64,000 nt of DNA from Burkholderia ubonensis subsp. mesacidophila (GCF_002097715.1 NZ_CP020738.1:1612001-1676000), one strand, 5' to 3'; positions 19,426 through 29,175 are shown, counted from the first letter of the stretch. Made by a program: numbers and translations. Notes: generated by a model not told the origin, from the sequence alone.

Positions 19426-22173
19426 ATGGCCCGAGAACGAGGTGCACAAGGCGCGCTGGCGCAGTGGATAACCGGTCGTCAGTCGTATTTCCTGGAAGTG
19501 CCGGGCGCCCCGCGGGCGCAAGATCTGTCGATCATGTCGTTCGCGCTCGACGAACGGCTTGGCGAGCCTTACCGGATCGAAGTGACGCTGACGAGCCCGA
19601 TTGCGCTCGCGCGCACCGACTATCTCAATCGCCCCGGAACCTTCACGATCGAACCGCCGGGAACGGGCGGGGCTGACGAAGCGGCGCGCAAATTCGCCGG
19701 CTGCATCACCGCGTTCGGCCAGGTACGCAAGACGCGTGATTTCGTGTCGTACCGGATCGTCGTCGAGCCGTTCGTTGCGCGTTTGCGCCTTGCTCAGGCA
19801 ACGCGTATCTATCAGCAGCAATCCGTGCCGGAGATCATCGAATCGATCCTGAGACGACACGAATTCCGTTCCCATCAGTTTTCGTTCAAGCTGCGGCGCG
19901 CCTATCCACGTCTCGCGTTCCGCATGCAGTACCGGATGTCCGATTGGGATTACCTTCGTCTGCTGATGGAGCAGACGGGCTTGTTCTGCTTCTTCCGCGC
20001 CGGACAGCATGGCGACGAACTGCATTTCGGCGACGACGTCGATGCCTATACGTACCGGCCGAACGTGACCATTCCATACCGCGAAGCAAGCGGCCTCGAA
20101 ACCGGCCATGAAGCCGTTCTGGCGCTCGAATCGCATAGCGAAACGATCCCGCAGACGATCAAGGTCGCAGACTACAACCCGGAGAAGGCCTACGATCGGT
20201 TCAAGGCTGAAGCCAATGTCGCGCGCGACGATCCGACGACATGGGGCCAGTGCTACATATACGGCTCGCACCACCTGGACGGAGACGAAGCCAAGCGCGA
20301 AGCCCAGTTGCGCCATGAGGCCGCCGTCGCGTGGCAGGTCGTGTATTCCGGCAAGAGCTCCGTAGTGGATTTTGCGCCCGGACTCGTCGTAAAGCTCGAC
20401 GAGAAGCAGGCCGACGCGCCACACGGGATCGTGATCGTATCGGTCCGGCATGAGGGCGGCCGTGATACGTCCTATGTCAACACTTTCGAGGCAATTCCGT
20501 CGGGGCGGCCGTTCCGTCTAAAACTCGACGAGCGTCGCTACCCGACGATCGCCGGTACGTTGTCGGCGCGAATCACGACGCCGGACGCTTCGCCGTACGC
20601 AAATCTGACAAGCGCTGGCCTGTATACGGCGCGCTTCGATTTCGACTTCAACGACTGGCCGGCAGGCGGCGAATGCGTGCCACTGCGGCTCGCCAAGCCG
20701 TTCGCGGGTGGGAATCAGACCGGGTTTCATTTTCCGTTGCTGGCCGATACGGAGGTGGCTGTTGCGTTCGTCGGAGGGAATCCGAATCGGCCATATATCG
20801 CCCATGCGCATCACCACAGCCAGGCCGTCGACCTTGTGACGAGCCGTGATGGCTTCAATTCACGCAGCGTGATACGCACGCAGGCGAACAACAAGCTTCG
20901 TTTCGAAGATTTCAAGGGACGCGAGGGGATCAAGCTGTCGACTGACTACGGCGGGAAGACGCAGGTCAATCTCGGTCATCTGGTCGACAGCCGTAAAGCG
21001 ACGCGCGGCGAGGGATTCGAAGTCCGCACCGACGAGCGTGGCGTGTTGCGCGCAGGCAAGGGGCTGTTCCTGTCAGCCGACGCTCAGTCGAACGCGGGGG
21101 GGCATGCGTTCGACATGACGGTTGCGCGGGAGCAACTCGATGCTGCCCGATCGCGAATGAAGAGCTTGGCCGACGCGGTCGCGACAGCTAAAGCGACCGT
21201 TGCCGCATGTGAAACCCAACAGGCGTTGCTGGAAGCAAGGATCAAGGATCTGCAGGCGGCAGTGCTGCTCGCCTCCGCGCCACACGGGGTTGCGATTACA
21301 AGTGGCGAGCATATGCAACTGGCAACCGGCGGACATCTGTTCACGACGACCGGCGGCAATGCGGATGCTGCAGTCGGCGGAAATTACACAGTCGCGGCCG
21401 GCAATGCGGTGTCAATGTACGCGAATGCGCAAGGCATGAAGCTATACGCGGGGGCAGGCAAGGTGGACGTTCAGGCGCAAGGGGATGCGCTGGAACTTAC
21501 GGCCCTGAAGGGCGTGACGATTGCGAGCACGTCGGACGCGGTGACGCTGAACGCGAGCAAATCACTGACGCTGATGTGCGGGGGCGCGTACATCAAGCTG
21601 TCGGGCGGTCAGGTAGAGATCGGCAGCGCGGGCCATATCCGGCTGAAGGGGCCGTTGCGTATCGAGCCGTCCGGTACCCAGCGGCAGGCGTTGCCGCTGA
21701 TGCCGAAGCAGGAACAGACCGGCATGCAACTCTGGCACGCGTACCCGAACGGCGAGCCGGTGAGGCACGCGCCATACCGCGTGACGTTCCCGGACGGCTC
21801 GTGGCGCGAAGGCCGGCTGGACGCCAGCGGGCGCGGCACGCTGGCGACCGTGCCGCGCGGCGGCGGCACGGTCGAGTATCTCGAGGAAGACCACGATCTG
21901 CAGGACAGGGCGCGCAAGTGGAGCGATCCGAGTGGCGCGGCGCAACTGGACAGGGTGGCAGGCAACGCTGGGGATGCCGTTCCCAGTCTTGTCGGGACGG
22001 CGATGGCCTCGCCGATTGCGCGGGTTGTGGAGTCGGCAACTGTGATCAAGGCGACGGCGTCGAGCGTTGCAGCAAGTGTTGCCAAGGGCGATGTCGCGGC
22101 ACTCGGTCAGGCTGGACTTAACGTGCTCGAACAGCGGGCCGTTGGCTCAATGTCGAGCCTGTCAGATTTTTAG
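19426..22173 (+). CDS. vgrG: Type VI secretion spike protein VgrG (island 1), 3' end replaced by IS sequence
   Basis: 915 aa as it now reads. The gp27-like base domain covers about residues 20-370 and the gp5-like OB fold about 380-480 (FPLLADTEVAVAFVGGNPNRPYI). A predicted coiled coil lies at about 567-610, DUF2345-type repeats at about 615-740, and a transthyretin-like tail at about 765-830 (WHAYPNGEPVRHAPYRVTFP). The last residues LSDF and the stop lie inside the left inverted repeat of the IS at 22155. The original frame continues after the IS to 23598, giving 931 aa. The loss or change affects only ~23 terminal residues, so the spike may still work. It stands directly upstream of the Rhs toxin it presumably carries. 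Confidence 0.93.
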   Translation: MARERGAQGALAQWITGRQSYFLEVPGAPRAQDLSIMSFALDERLGEPYRIEVTLTSPIALARTDYLNRPGTFTIEPPGTGGADEAARKFAGCITAFGQVRKTRDFVSYRIVVEPFVARLRLAQATRIYQQQSVPEIIESILRRHEFRSHQFSFKLRRAYPRLAFRMQYRMSDWDYLRLLMEQTGLFCFFRAGQHGDELHFGDDVDAYTYRPNVTIPYREASGLETGHEAVLALESHSETIPQTIKVADYNPEKAYDRFKAEANVARDDPTTWGQCYIYGSHHLDGDEAKREAQLRHEAAVAWQVVYSGKSSVVDFAPGLVVKLDEKQADAPHGIVIVSVRHEGGRDTSYVNTFEAIPSGRPFRLKLDERRYPTIAGTLSARITTPDASPYANLTSAGLYTARFDFDFNDWPAGGECVPLRLAKPFAGGNQTGFHFPLLADTEVAVAFVGGNPNRPYIAHAHHHSQAVDLVTSRDGFNSRSVIRTQANNKLRFEDFKGREGIKLSTDYGGKTQVNLGHLVDSRKATRGEGFEVRTDERGVLRAGKGLFLSADAQSNAGGHAFDMTVAREQLDAARSRMKSLADAVATAKATVAACETQQALLEARIKDLQAAVLLASAPHGVAITSGEHMQLATGGHLFTTTGGNADAAVGGNYTVAAGNAVSMYANAQGMKLYAGAGKVDVQAQGDALELTALKGVTIASTSDAVTLNASKSLTLMCGGAYIKLSGGQVEIGSAGHIRLKGPLRIEPSGTQRQALPLMPKQEQTGMQLWHAYPNGEPVRHAPYRVTFPDGSWREGRLDASGRGTLATVPRGGGTVEYLEEDHDLQDRARKWSDPSGAAQLDRVAGNAGDAVPSLVGTAMASPIARVVESATVIKATASSVAASVAKGDVAALGQAGLNVLEQRAVGSMSSLSDF
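22147..22154. repeat. Target-site duplication, left copy (TCAATGTC)
   Basis: These eight bases recur at 23524-23531, exactly outside the two IS ends. Eight to nine bases is the normal duplication length for IS256-family elements. Confidence 0.88.
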
Positions 22174-23523
22174 TGTGCCGAGGTCATGAGACGATAACGG
22201 AACTAACGTCCTATGACCGATGCAACAGTGACCAAGAAGAGCAAGAACCCGAAGGCACCGAAGCTGTTTCCCGATGAGCTGATCGATCAGTTGCTTGCCC
22301 AGGTTCAGGGCAAGGATGCTGAGTCGATCCTGGGCGAATCGGGGCTGGCCGGCCAGCTCAAGAAGCAGCTGGCCGAGCGCATGCTCGCGGCCGAGTTGAG
22401 CCACCATCTGGAAGTCGAGACCGAGCAAGGCAAGGCCGGCAACCACCGCAACGGCACCAGCTCCAAGACGGTCCTGACGCCCAACGGCGAACTGAAGCTG
22501 GATATTCCGCGCGACCGGCAGGCGACGTTCGAGCCGCAATTGGTCGGCAAGTATCAACGCCGGCTGCCCGGCTTCGACGACCACGTCATCAGCATGTATG
22601 CGCGCGGCATGAGCGTGCGCGAGATTCAGGGCCATTTGCTGGAACTGTACGGGCTGCAGGTGTCGCCCGACCTGATTTCGACGGTCACCGACGAGGTGCT
22701 GGCCGACGTCGAGCAGTGGCAGCAGCGCCCGCTCGAGGCCATGTATCCGATCGTGTACTTTGACGCGCTGCGGCTGAAGATCCGTGACGAAGGCACGGTC
22801 AAGAACAAGGCGGTCTATCTGGCGCTGGGCATCCGCGCCGACGGCCGCAAGGAAGTGCTGGGTTTGTGGATCGAGCAAACCGAGGGCGCCAAGTTCTGGC
22901 TGAAGGTCTTCAACGAGCTGAAGAACCGCGGCTTGCACGACATCCTGATCGCGGTGGTCGACGGTTTGCGCGGCTTCCCCGAAGCGATCGAGGCGGTCTA
23001 TCCGGTCGCCCAAATCCAGACCTGCATCGTGCATCTGATCCGCAATTCGCTGAATCTGGCGAGCTGGAAGGACCGCAAGCCGCTGGCTGCCGCGATCAAG
23101 CCGATCTACCAGGCCGCCACGGCCGAGGCGGCAGCAGCGGCGCTCGACGCCTTTGCGCAGAGCGAGTGGGGCCGCAAATTCCCCACCGTCGCAGCCATGT
23201 GGCAGCGTCAATGGGAACAGGTAATACCCTTCTTCGCCTATCCGCCCGAGGTACGTCGAATCGTATATACGACCAACGCTATCGAGAGCATGCACATGCA
23301 GTTGCGCAAGATCGTGAAGAATCGCGGCCACTTCCCCAGCGACGAAGCCGCCAGCAAACTGCTGTATCTGGCTTTGCGCAACATCGAAAAGGATTGGAAG
23401 ATGCCGCCTATCACTTGGCGGCAAGCAGTCAATCAGTTCGCCATCCTGTTCGGCGAGCGATTCACCTCCGCCATCAGCTGAGATTTTTAACCGGCCTCAG
23501 CACACGAAATTCCTGACACGTCC
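22155..23523 (+). mobile_element. IS256-family insertion sequence, complete (1369 bp)
   Basis: The ends align as imperfect inverted repeats without gaps for about 31 bases. Left reads GAGCCTGTCAGATTTTTAGT, and the reverse complement of the right end reads GGACGTGTCAGGAATTTCGT. They share TGTCAG, GTGTGC and GAGG blocks. One intact transposase gene fills the element, and an 8-bp direct repeat flanks it. Size, gene content and duplication length all fit IS256. It sits in the 3' end of vgrG1 in the same orientation. Confidence 0.92.
22213..23481 (+). CDS. IS256-family transposase
   Basis: 422 aa, full length for the family. The mutator-type DDE triad is visible: Asp184 (YFDAL), Asp250 (VVDGL) and Glu358 (NAIESMH), with spacings of 66 and 108 residues. 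The C-H motif between D and E (CIVHLIRNS) and the conserved RDRQATFEPQLVGKYQRR and MYARGMSVREI segments are present. No frameshift or stop is seen, so the element may be mobile. It would cut and join the 22155 and 23523 ends. Confidence 0.96.
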   Translation: MTDATVTKKSKNPKAPKLFPDELIDQLLAQVQGKDAESILGESGLAGQLKKQLAERMLAAELSHHLEVETEQGKAGNHRNGTSSKTVLTPNGELKLDIPRDRQATFEPQLVGKYQRRLPGFDDHVISMYARGMSVREIQGHLLELYGLQVSPDLISTVTDEVLADVEQWQQRPLEAMYPIVYFDALRLKIRDEGTVKNKAVYLALGIRADGRKEVLGLWIEQTEGAKFWLKVFNELKNRGLHDILIAVVDGLRGFPEAIEAVYPVAQIQTCIVHLIRNSLNLASWKDRKPLAAAIKPIYQAATAEAAAAALDAFAQSEWGRKFPTVAAMWQRQWEQVIPFFAYPPEVRRIVYTTNAIESMHMQLRKIVKNRGHFPSDEAASKLLYLALRNIEKDWKMPPITWRQAVNQFAILFGERFTSAIS

Positions 23524-23531
23524 TCAATGTC
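23524..23531. repeat. Target-site duplication, right copy (TCAATGTC)
   Basis: Identical to 22147-22154 and directly next to the right IS end. Its codon phase (TCA ATG TC) is the same as in the left copy. Confidence 0.88.
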
Positions 23532-23598
23532 TGGTCATGCGACGACATCTACGCCCGTCCTCGCCCAGAGCCTGACCAAGACCCTCGCATCGAACTGA
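23524..23598 (+). pseudogene. Displaced 3' end of vgrG1
   Basis: If the IS and one duplication copy are removed, the vgrG1 frame passes without a shift from ...AVGSMS into GHATTSTPVLAQ and ends ...TLASN at the TGA of 23596-23598. The ancestral protein would have had 931 residues, and the stop would lie 48 bases before the rhs start, a normal operon distance. The fragment itself has no start and is not expected to be translated. Confidence 0.85.
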
Positions 23599-23646
23599 CC
23601 CGGGCTTCGCACGCGCATCCGATTCATCCAGACAAAGAACAAATCC

Positions 23647-26600
23647 ATGGCCGGCACCGAAACCCTTCGCCCCCCACAGCGCCCGATCCCCAAAGCCCTC
23701 CAGCAGAACGCCGAAGCCCGGCGCGTGATCGTCAGTCCGGTTCCCGCGCCCGCGACATCACCGAAGGTGGTCGCCGCCCGCGCCGAATCGGTCACGAACC
23801 ACGGCCTCGAGATTTTCATTCAGTGCCTGTACATGATTCCGGTCGTCGGCAATGCGATGTCGCTCTACGACGTCGGCGTCGACATCTACCGGATCTGCAG
23901 CGAGCCGGGCGGCGCGAAGAAAGTCCTCAGCTGGAGCATCCTCGCGATCGACGCGATCGGGGTCGTGCCCGCGGCGGGCAATGCGACCCGGCCGGCCCGC
24001 GCAATCGTCAAGGAGGTGCTGCTCGCGTTCGCCAAGGGCGCGGGCGCGGCGGCGCTGGTCGAGCTGTTCTGGGCCACGGCCGGCGGCGACGTGATCGCGT
24101 TCATGGCCGATCTGGATGCGCACCTGAAGCAATGGAAGGGCGACATCGTCAAGGGTGTGCGCGACGCGTCGCAGACGGTGCGGCGCTTCGTGATCAATCC
24201 GGTCTCGGCTGCGGAGCAGATGGGGCGCATCCAAAAGAACCGCGGATTCCTGTCCTGGGTGCCGTCGACCGAGGCCATCGCGCTGCACGGCATCGATCAG
24301 CTGCTCAAGCTGTCCGGTCAGCGCGACGCGATCGTCGCGTGGCTCGACGAATTCGACCGCAACACCGGGCCGATGCTCGACGCGGCGTTTGGCGACGTGG
24401 CGCAGGCCGGCAGCCTGCTGTTCATGGCCGCGCAGATCACCGCGGAGATCAAGGCGCGGCGCGCGCGCAAGGTGCCGTCGCATGTCGCGCAGGCCACCCC
24501 GGGCCCGATGCTGGCGCCGCACAAGAAGCGCGGCGAGCATCGCGATTCGACGCAGAAGGGCGCGCAGCCGAGCAACCTGCCGGCGAAAGACGGCTGCGGG
24601 TGCCCGCCCACCGCGAGCGCGAAGCCGGTCAACTACGCGATGGGTGACGAGAACCTCGAGCAGACGGACTTCGTGCTCGACGGGATCGCACCGATCGTGT
24701 GGACGCGGCGCTACCGGTCGAGCCTCGCGGCGTACGACGCGAGTCCGCTCGGCGCGCGCTGGAGCAGCCCGTATCACCTGTCGCTCGAAGAACGGGACGG
24801 TGTCCTGACGTTCTTCGATCCCGACAACCGCGCGGTGCCGCTGCCGCCGGTGGAGATCGGCGAATCGGTCGAGGTGCCGGCCGAGCAATTCGCCGTCACG
24901 CGCCCGGATAATCGGCACATTCAACTGGCCTATCCCGACGGCAGTCGAGAGGATTACGAACGGCATGGCATGGTGACGCATGCGCGCTATCGCCTCGTCG
25001 CCCGCCAGGGCCGCGACGGCCTCGGCCTGACCTTCTCGTACAACGCAGCCGGCGAACTCGCCACGCTCAGCGACGGTGCGGAGAACGCGATCCGCCTCGA
25101 ATACGTCGACGGACGAGTCGTGGCGATCTACCGCACGGGCGTGCCAGGCCTCGCCCGGGAAGCGCTCGCGCGCTACACCTACGACGCGGCAGGCGACCTG
25201 ACCAGCCACGTCGACATGCTGGGATTCCGGCGCACGTACGCGTACCAGCAGCACCTGCTCACACGCTACACGGACCTCAACGGCAACGCCGCGAATCTGG
25301 CGTGGGACTGGCCGGGCAAGCGCGCCGGCCTGCCCGCGCCGGCCGACGCGCAGTGCGTGCGCACCTGGCTCGGCGACGACGGGCAGCACATTCAGGACGA
25401 GATGCATTTCGAGTACCACCGCGAGCACTGGTACACGAAGGTCACCGATGCGGACGGCCACGCGACGATCCATCGCTACGACTATCACAACCGGATCGTG
25501 CTGGTCGAATATGCGGACGGGACCACGGACGGATTCGAATGGGACGCACACCACCGTCTCGTCGGCACCCAAAACGCATTGGGTCACACGCAGCGCTTCG
25601 ACTACGACGCGCAGGGGCGCCTCACCGCCGAAACGGACGCGCTCGGCAACACGACGCGCACCGAATACAACGCGGACGGCTTGCCGATCACGGTCACGGC
25701 GCCGGATGGCCGTATTACGCAGACCGAATACGACTCGCTTGGCCGGCCGGTCTCGGCGACGGACGCCGCCGGCCGGACCACGCGCTACACATGGAGCGGC
25801 AACGGCCGCCTGCTGTCGCTGACCGACCCAAAGGGCGGCGTGAAGCGCTTCCGCCACGACAACGCGGGACGGCTCGTCGAGTCGACCGACTGTTCCGGCC
25901 ACACGACGCGCTACGGCTACGACGAGCGCGGCCACCTGTCGCGCATCACCGATGCCGAGGGCCACGCGACGATATACCACTGCGACACGCGGGGACAGGT
26001 CGTCAGCGTCACGCATCCGGATGGGGTCGAGGAGCGCTTCACGTGGGACGGCGACGGCAACCTGCGCACCTACCGGGATGGCGCGGGCCAGCTGACGGAG
26101 TATGCGTTCAACGCCCGCCGGCAGCCGACCTGGCGCAAGGATGCAGCGGGACGGCAGCTGACGTATGCATACGACCGGCAGTGGCGGCTGACCACGCTGA
26201 TCAACGAGAACGAGGAGCAGACGCGGTTCCGCTACGACCCGCTGGGGCAGTTGATCGAGCAGACGGACTTCGACGGCAGCACGACCCGCTACCGGTGGGA
26301 CGAGGCAGGCCGGCTGGCCGGCTCGCAGGAAGGCGACGTCGACACGGCCTACACGCGCGACCCGCTCGGGCGGCTCACGCGGCGCGAGATCGACGGGCCG
26401 AGCGGCAGCGTCACCGCGCATTTCTATTACGACGCGCGCGGCCGGCTGACGACCGCGCAGGGCACCAACAGCACGGTCCGGCTGCACTACGACGACGCCG
26501 ACAACCTGATCGCCGAAGCGCAGACCCACGGCCCGGACACGGGTGTCGCCTACACGGCGGTGACGCGGCACGAATACGACGCGCTCGGCAACCGGATCCG

Positions 26601-28488
26601 CACGCAGCTACCGAATACGCGCACGATCGACTGGCTGCGCTATGGCTCGGGCCATGTGCACGGGGTGCTGCTGGACGGCCAGCCGCTGGTCAACTTCGAG
26701 CGCGACAAGCTGCATCGCGAAACTGTTCGCCGTCACCGCAGTTTCGAGCAGATGCGCGAATACGACCCGGCCGGGCGGCTGCGGCGGATGATCGTGCGCC
26801 GCGATGCGCACGCGCTGCCGACGGACTGGATCGCCGCGCGACAGTACCGGTACGACGCGGCGGGCCAACTGACGCGCATCGAGGATCGCATGCGCGGGGC
26901 GACGGACTACGCGTACGACCCGGTGGGGCGGCTGCTGAAGGCGGTAACGCCGGACCTGAAGGAAGTCTTTGCATTCGATCCGGCCGGCAATCCGGTGGAC
27001 CCGGAGAAGCTGACGCCGCGCCCGACCGAGGAGACGCGTGAGGAGATGAGCCGGCGGCACCAGCGCATCATCGCGCAGGATCGGGCATGGCAGGACGCGC
27101 ATCCGGGCGAGCGGATGACGCCCGAGCAGATCGCGCGGCGCACGCGAATGGCAGACGAAGCCGGCCAGCTGAACGCGTGGGAGCAGGCGCTGCCGAAGTG
27201 CGTGGGCAACGTGCTGAAGGAATTGAACCGCACCCGCTACGACCATGACACACACGGCAACCTGATCCGCAAAACCGAGCCGGGCGGCGTGACGTGGCTG
27301 TACGCATACGATGCGGCGAACCGGCTGAAGCGGGCCGATCGCTACACGAAACCGCCGGCGGCGAACGAGATCGACCGGCTCGAGCGGACGCAGGACGGCA
27401 CCGCGTTCATCCCGGGCACGATGCGGCCGGCATTGCAGGTGCGCTTCGAATATGACGCGTTCGGGCGGCGCACGCTGAAGGAGGTGGGACGGCCGGACGG
27501 CAGCATCGACCGGACGGTGTTCACGTGGGACGGCGACGTGCTGCTGATGGAGGAGCGCTTCCACTTGCCGCCGCGGCAGCCGGGCGAATATGAGCCGTTG
27601 ACCTTCCGGCCGGTGCAGATCGTGCGCGAGGATCCGGACGATGCGTATTCGCTGCCGGTGGCGCAGCGAATGCATACGCTAAGCGAGCGGCATCAGTGGC
27701 AAGGGGCGTCGCTCTACCTGCATGAACCCGGCACGTTCGTGCCGCTGGCACGGCTGGACGAGACGCTGGTGGAAGCGGCGTTCATTGCGACGGGGACGGA
27801 TGGCCGGTTCGTGCAGGTGCCGGCGAAGACGCGGCATGCGACGCTGTTTTACCAGAACGATCATCTGGGGACGCCGCAGGAACTGCTCGATGAATCGGGA
27901 AAGGTGGTGTGGCTCGGCCGGTACCGGGCGTGGGGCGGAGAGAAGGCCGTTTGGAGGGCGCAGCCGGAACGCCATGAGGCGAGGAACCCGATCCGGTTCC
28001 AGGGGCAGTACCATGACGAAGAGACAGGGCTGCACTATAACCGGCACCGGTACTACGATCCGAACTCGGGACGGTTCGTCAGCAAGGACCCGATCGGGCT
28101 GGCGGGCGGCATCAACGTCTATCAATACGCTCCAAACCCGACGGGTTGGATTGATCCGCTAGGGTTGGCGAGAAAGTGTCCTTCATGTCAGGATAAGAAT
28201 GATCGCCAGTGCGATGAAGTACACAATGACTACAATCAAGCGATGAATAGTGCCCTTGACTTTACTAAGATTACAGCAAAGGGGGCTATTCCAAACCCAG
28301 CAAAATTTGGCTCTCAGCCGTTTAACGGACGACGCGCTCCTGATGAATATCGCGGGTTTCGTGTTGAGCACGACGAAAGGCATGGTGCTCACATCAATGT
28401 GTTCAATGGGAAAGGAAATGAAAAAACAATCTGCTTCAATGCATCTGGCAAGACAGTTGCCAAGATAGTCAAGAGGTTCAATCGATGA
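23647..28488 (+). CDS. Rhs polymorphic toxin, type VI secretion effector
   Basis: 1613 aa. The N-terminal region (about 45-150) has hydrophobic segments (IFIQCLYMIPVVGNAMSLYD, then LSWSILAIDAIGVVPAAGN), which in type VI Rhs proteins form a membrane-entry and chaperone-dependent module; there is no fused PAAR. From about residue 325 the DUF6531 start and more than a dozen YD repeats (YDxxGRL) build the Rhs cocoon. The conserved core ends with DPIGLAGG...[11 protein letters not shown] (Leu1507). The toxin is residues 1508-1613: Cys-x-x-Cys near its start, then RGFRVEHDERHGAHINVFNGKGN, a His-rich segment reminiscent of BECR-fold RNases (inference). A PAAR protein is encoded separately at 31182. 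The toxin part is AT-richer than the core. Confidence 0.93.
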   Translation: MAGTETLRPPQRPIPKALQQNAEARRVIVSPVPAPATSPKVVAARAESVTNHGLEIFIQCLYMIPVVGNAMSLYDVGVDIYRICSEPGGAKKVLSWSILAIDAIGVVPAAGNATRPARAIVKEVLLAFAKGAGAAALVELFWATAGGDVIAFMADLDAHLKQWKGDIVKGVRDASQTVRRFVINPVSAAEQMGRIQKNRGFLSWVPSTEAIALHGIDQLLKLSGQRDAIVAWLDEFDRNTGPMLDAAFGDVAQAGSLLFMAAQITAEIKARRARKVPSHVAQATPGPMLAPHKKRGEHRDSTQKGAQPSNLPAKDGCGCPPTASAKPVNYAMGDENLEQTDFVLDGIAPIVWTRRYRSSLAAYDASPLGARWSSPYHLSLEERDGVLTFFDPDNRAVPLPPVEIGESVEVPAEQFAVTRPDNRHIQLAYPDGSREDYERHGMVTHARYRLVARQGRDGLGLTFSYNAAGELATLSDGAENAIRLEYVDGRVVAIYRTGVPGLAREALARYTYDAAGDLTSHVDMLGFRRTYAYQQHLLTRYTDLNGNAANLAWDWPGKRAGLPAPADAQCVRTWLGDDGQHIQDEMHFEYHREHWYTKVTDADGHATIHRYDYHNRIVLVEYADGTTDGFEWDAHHRLVGTQNALGHTQRFDYDAQGRLTAETDALGNTTRTEYNADGLPITVTAPDGRITQTEYDSLGRPVSATDAAGRTTRYTWSGNGRLLSLTDPKGGVKRFRHDNAGRLVESTDCSGHTTRYGYDERGHLSRITDAEGHATIYHCDTRGQVVSVTHPDGVEERFTWDGDGNLRTYRDGAGQLTEYAFNARRQPTWRKDAAGRQLTYAYDRQWRLTTLINENEEQTRFRYDPLGQLIEQTDFDGSTTRYRWDEAGRLAGSQEGDVDTAYTRDPLGRLTRREIDGPSGSVTAHFYYDARGRLTTAQGTNSTVRLHYDDADNLIAEAQTHGPDTGVAYTAVTRHEYDALGNRIRTQLPNTRTIDWLRYGSGHVHGVLLDGQPLVNFERDKLHRETVRRHRSFEQMREYDPAGRLRRMIVRRDAHALPTDWIAARQYRYDAAGQLTRIEDRMRGATDYAYDPVGRLLKAVTPDLKEVFAFDPAGNPVDPEKLTPRPTEETREEMSRRHQRIIAQDRAWQDAHPGERMTPEQIARRTRMADEAGQLNAWEQALPKCVGNVLKELNRTRYDHDTHGNLIRKTEPGGVTWLYAYDAANRLKRADRYTKPPAANEIDRLERTQDGTAFIPGTMRPALQVRFEYDAFGRRTLKEVGRPDGSIDRTVFTWDGDVLLMEERFHLPPRQPGEYEPLTFRPVQIVREDPDDAYSLPVAQRMHTLSERHQWQGASLYLHEPGTFVPLARLDETLVEAAFIATGTDGRFVQVPAKTRHATLFYQNDHLGTPQELLDESGKVVWLGRYRAWGGEKAVWRAQPERHEARNPIRFQGQYHDEETGLHYNRHRYYDPNSGRFVSKDPIGLAGGINVYQYAPNPTGWIDPLGLARKCPSCQDKNDRQCDEVHNDYNQAMNSALDFTKITAKGAIPNPAKFGSQPFNGRRAPDEYRGFRVEHDERHGAHINVFNGKGNEKTICFNASGKTVAKIVKRFNR

Positions 28489-28883
28489 TTTTCTCCAAAG
28501 AATGTGTCGGTTACATTTCTGCCCACTCATGCACCGAGAGTGAAGAGAGAGGTGCGCTTGACTTTATCAAGAAATCTCTTCCCGTTACTTCGTCGGCTAT
28601 CAATTGGAAGCGTATCGTCAACAAGGAAGAAGTGAATGATGTTGATAGAGCGCGCCTGGGTGTTGAATTGACTGGCATCGCAAATTCCATGGGGGTGGTG
28701 GTAAATGACGTTTTTTATGTCATCAATGTTGATGATGCTTTTCCAGTGCTTAAGACGAGCCTATCAGAGTGGTTGAGATTTTCCGGTGAACTTGATTTTG
28801 TCGATACGATATTTGTATCGGAGTCTAAGGGGGTGATTATTCATTGGGATTTTTATAAAAATCTGCACGCAACAATCGTGTGA
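28485..28883 (+). CDS. Predicted immunity protein for the Rhs toxin
   Basis: 132 aa. Its ATG overlaps the rhs stop (ATGA), giving translational coupling. Base composition is AT-rich like the adjoining toxin tip. The protein is an acidic mixed alpha/beta chain with no recognised domain and no signal peptide, so it should act in the cytoplasm, which fits a nuclease-type toxin. The function is inferred only from the position immediately behind the variable C-terminus. Confidence 0.72.
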   Translation: MIFSKECVGYISAHSCTESEERGALDFIKKSLPVTSSAINWKRIVNKEEVNDVDRARLGVELTGIANSMGVVVNDVFYVINVDDAFPVLKTSLSEWLRFSGELDFVDTIFVSESKGVIIHWDFYKNLHATIV

Positions 28884-29175
28884 TCGGCCCTTTACGTATG
28901 AGTGGTCAGTCGAAGCTGGGCGAGATAGAAATCGTGCATCTGACGTGATTGAAGGAGAGGAGGATGTACTCGCCGGGTGTGAATACCAAGAGTTCGATGT
29001 GTGTCCGGTGTGCCACCCGATCTGCCCTGGTCAACCGTCGTGCGATGTCGAGATGCTTACTACGCAAGGCTCAGCGACGTGTTATCCACCGCGCGATACC
29101 GCTACGACGATGAATGCGACGTGCATTGCCACAGGTGATTTCGACAACTGCATCGTCGGCCGTAGCGGCAAGTAG
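28884..29175 (+). other. Cys-rich reading-frame remnant upstream of the orphan Rhs module
   Basis: Frame 1 is open from the immunity stop to a TAG at 29173. It encodes DRPFTYEWSVEAG, an acidic stretch, and then a Cys-rich segment (CEYQ...DVCPVCHPICPGQPSC...TCYPP...CIATGDFDNC), ending in GRSGK. The only candidate starts are GTG codons (for example 28945, behind no good ribosome site). It is in the same frame as the orphan Rhs module that follows the TAG. Nine Cys in under 100 codons is unusual. It may be the end of a lost toxin or effector protein; I do not recognise the family. Confidence 0.4.

Noticed and set aside
22155..22173. LSDF as a genuine VgrG C-terminus
   Set aside because: These bases belong to the left inverted repeat of the IS, and the ancestral frame continues at 23524.
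23758..26571. A 937-codon minus-strand frame inside rhs
   Set aside because: An Arg/Val-rich shadow of the repeated YD units; the rhs gene explains the region.
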